A DNA stretch of 64,000 nt, taken from assembly GCF_009908265.2 (NCBI RefSeq), contig NZ_JAAATX020000009.1, positions 62,001 to 126,000 on the forward strand, read 5' to 3'. Below are positions 62,634 through 64,000 of the stretch, one piece after another; position 1 is the stretch's first letter; each line of letters opens with the position of its first letter. The notes beneath the pieces are model-generated. The model saw only the letters and a list, made by a program, of their open reading frames with translations, was not told where the DNA came from and made no database searches. This DNA comes from Paragemmobacter amnigenus (GTDB taxonomy: Bacteria; Pseudomonadota; Alphaproteobacteria; Rhodobacterales; Rhodobacteraceae). Made by a program: the position numbers and the translations under genes.

Positions 62634-62843
62634 ATGGATGACGTCGTCCAAAGCAGGACCAAGCCGTCGATCATCGATCGTCGGCTGTGGCGGATCGACT
62701 GCGGGAACCGGGAGCTTGTCGCAGAGCGCCATCGCACCGTGAGCGGTCGGTTCAGGACCGTGTGGCTGGTCTCGGAAGAAACCCTGCGCGGCGTTCTCTG
62801 GGTTGAGGTTGTCGATGAAACACCCGGAGATCCGTCGCCATGA
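62634..62843 (+). CDS. Small hypothetical protein, 69 residues
   Basis: The product MDDVVQSRTKPSIIDRRLW has a basic, Arg-rich sequence with no known family. GGCAGGA lies before the start. It overlaps the next small frame by four bases, and its direction fits the WGR gene, so the three may form one transcript. Confidence 0.6.
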   Translation: MDDVVQSRTKPSIIDRRLWRIDCGNRELVAERHRTVSGRFRTVWLVSEETLRGVLWVEVVDETPGDPSP

Positions 62844-62923
62844 CCCATCAGCTTTCTGAATCGGACCGCCCAGATCGATTCAGAAAAGCAATTGGACTTG
62901 GCGAGCCGCAAAGCAGAGTCTGA
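62840..62923 (+). CDS. Very short ORF, 27 residues
   Basis: An ATG at 62840 overlaps the stop of the previous gene (ATGA) and gives MTHQLSESDRPDR and a short tail, ending 17 bp before the WGR gene. Coupling by overlap is the only support. It could be translated without purpose. Confidence 0.3.
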   Translation: MTHQLSESDRPDRFRKAIGLGEPQSRV

Positions 62924-62939
62924 GCGGGGGAGGACCGCC

Positions 62940-63200
62940 ATGCCTCTGGCACATCTGCACCGCATCGACCCTGAGGCCAACATGTCGCGCTTCTACTGCA
63001 TCGATGTTGCGGCGACGCTGTTTGGGGACGTATCCGTCTTGCGGACCTGGGGCCGGATCGGGACCCACGGCCGGACGAGCATCGAGACCTGTGCTTCCGT
63101 TGAAGAAGCGGAGAGGGCGGCATCCCACACACTCCGACAGAAGATGCGGCGGGGCTATCTGCCGGCCGGTCAGATGCTGCCGCCAGACCTTGCAGAGTGA
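62940..63200 (+). CDS. WGR-domain protein
   Basis: The 86-residue protein is almost wholly a WGR domain: MSRFYCIDVAATLFGDVSVLRTWGRIGTHGRTSIETCASVEEA, with the Trp-Gly-Arg signature. WGR domains bind nucleic acid or PARP-like partners and occur alone on plasmids of this group. The ATG at 62940 follows GGAGGA; a longer frame upstream lacks a site. It faces the bactofilin gene. Confidence 0.85.
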   Translation: MPLAHLHRIDPEANMSRFYCIDVAATLFGDVSVLRTWGRIGTHGRTSIETCASVEEAERAASHTLRQKMRRGYLPAGQMLPPDLAE

Positions 63201-63206
63201 GATCTG

Positions 63207-63569
63207 TTAGGCCCTGCGCTGAAGCCTGCCTTCAAGCTCGGCTCCGGCCTCGATGGCGATCCGCTCATGGATGACATCGGCCTGCACGACTGCACTCGGC
63301 GCGAGCTGAACGTTGCGCGCTGAGACCGTGCCGGAAACCGCCCCAAGCACGACGAGGTCGTGCGCGAAGATGGAACCTTCAACACGACCTGAAGCAGCCA
63401 CGGTGATCTCTGGAGCCCGCAGTGAGCCAACTACGTTGCCTTGGACCTCGATCGGTCCACTGGAGGTGGCATCGCCTTCGACGACAAGGTCCTGCGCGAA
63501 AACGCTGCGGAGGGCGTTAGCGCCGGCCGGATCCGGCCAACGGTCGAGGTCGCCATTTGGGGTCTTCAT
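63207..63569 (-). CDS. Bactofilin-like polymer-forming protein
   Basis: Bactofilins self-assemble into filaments in envelope or cell-shape roles. The 120-residue protein has a beta-helix of repeated short strands (SGPIEVQGNVVGSLRAPEITVAASGRVEGSIFAHDLVVLGAVSG) typical of the fold, with a short N-terminal tail. No other envelope gene is adjacent. It lies convergent with the WGR gene, 7 bp apart. Confidence 0.85.
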   Translation of the reverse strand: MKTPNGDLDRWPDPAGANALRSVFAQDLVVEGDATSSGPIEVQGNVVGSLRAPEITVAASGRVEGSIFAHDLVVLGAVSGTVSARNVQLAPSAVVQADVIHERIAIEAGAELEGRLQRRA

Positions 63570-63733
63570 CTTGGTGCCGCCTCAGATCAACTTCGTGCCG
63601 CACGACTGGACCAGAAGCGAAACGAAAGGACAACGCGCGGCGCTGTGATCGGCGAAGATGCGCGTTCGGGCCGAGGCCCTGAATTGAGTCGCATAATTTT
63701 GATTATGTAAAATAGTCCCGAGATAAACGGTTT

Positions 63734-64000
63734 TCAGCTGTTAAGGCTCACCGTTTTGTCCTTGTAGGCGCGCCACAAGCCGAGACGTTTGATGCGATAC
63801 TCAACCAACTCGACCGACGCTCCAAAATGCTCTGCAATCTGGGCCGCACTTTCACCTGCTTCAACTGCCGTTCGAACGGCAGTTTCTGGAAGGAGTGTTG
63901 CCGCAGCGAGGTAAAAGGCATCATGTTCTTCAGAACTATCGTAGGTCCGGCCATATGCGTCGGCGATCTTGGCGATGCGGGTCAAACGATGCCCGAGCAG
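63734..64000 (-). CDS. ImmA/IrrE-type metallopeptidase, partial at window edge
   Basis: Only the C-terminal 88 codons are inside the window. They read LLGHRLTRIAKIADAYGRTYDSSEEHDAFYLAAATLLPETAV and continue with GESAAQIAEHFGASVELVEYRIKRLGLWRAY. The HExxH-like LLGH, the Glu of EEHDAF, and the terminal helix-turn-helix match ImmA/IrrE (COG2856) peptidases. The proper start lies beyond the edge. Such proteins often cleave a partner repressor or act with toxins. Confidence 0.75.
   Translation of the reverse strand: MLGHRLTRIAKIADAYGRTYDSSEEHDAFYLAAATLLPETAVRTAVEAGESAAQIAEHFGASVELVEYRIKRLGLWRAYKDKTVSLNS

Overview
The window looks like part of a large repABC-type plasmid or chromid from an alphaproteobacterium of the Rhodobacterales (Paracoccus/Rhodobacter type). 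The basis is the repABC partition and replication genes at the left edge, a Paracoccus-type sox gene order, GC-rich codon use, and Agrobacterium-like VirD4/MobC/VirC mobilisation genes. No rRNA, tRNA or CRISPR array was seen.

Left arm (1-8.3 kb): the start of repC, an antisense-RNA region, repB and repA on the minus strand. An antitoxin/PIN-toxin pair, a serine recombinase and a BioY transporter follow. Then comes a compact cassette: a tyrosine recombinase, a dif-like site just outside its start codon, a DUF1403 gene and an ScpB-like gene without ScpA or SMC.

Cofactor block (8.5-22.8 kb): a methyltransferase, a PLP decarboxylase divergent from an HxlR regulator, a TPP-riboswitch thiCOSGEFD operon, a preQ1-riboswitch queCDEF operon and a cobalamin-riboswitch bluB. 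A decayed cysteine synthase ends the block.

Periplasmic thiol block (23.1-29.8 kb): a two-component system faces a minus-strand operon of dsbD, an Lgt-like half protein, tlpA, two L,D-transpeptidases and a dsbA. The same tandem CTTAA box lies upstream of both units.

Sulfur block 1 (29.8-44.1 kb): a 5'-nucleotidase-like gene, an FNR-type box with a YeeE/YedE permease, then soxVWXYZABCD with soxH and a DUF302 gene on the minus strand. soxS, soxR and a second YeeE/YedE permease lie divergently on the plus strand. soxE, soxF and soxG are not present.

Graveyard (44.1-48.7 kb): remnants of a P-type ATPase, a truncated membrane gene and virB9, virB10 and virB11, all carrying frameshifts or stops, with one intact DUF302 gene among them.

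Sulfur block 2 (48.8-55.1 kb): an MFS transporter, a Crp/Fnr regulator, a possible 20-codon leader, a two-gene YeeE-type transporter, a persulfide dioxygenase, a DUF442 protein and a SulP permease. Together they suggest uptake and oxidation of reduced sulfur.

Right arm (55.4-64 kb): VirD4, relaxase and MobC, a long inverted repeat that is a good oriT candidate, ParA/VirC1 and a VirC2-like gene, then small accessory genes including WGR, bactofilin and an ImmA/IrrE fragment at the edge. With relaxosome and coupling genes intact but the visible mating-pore genes broken, the element looks mobilisable rather than self-transmissible, unless a second T4SS lies outside the window.
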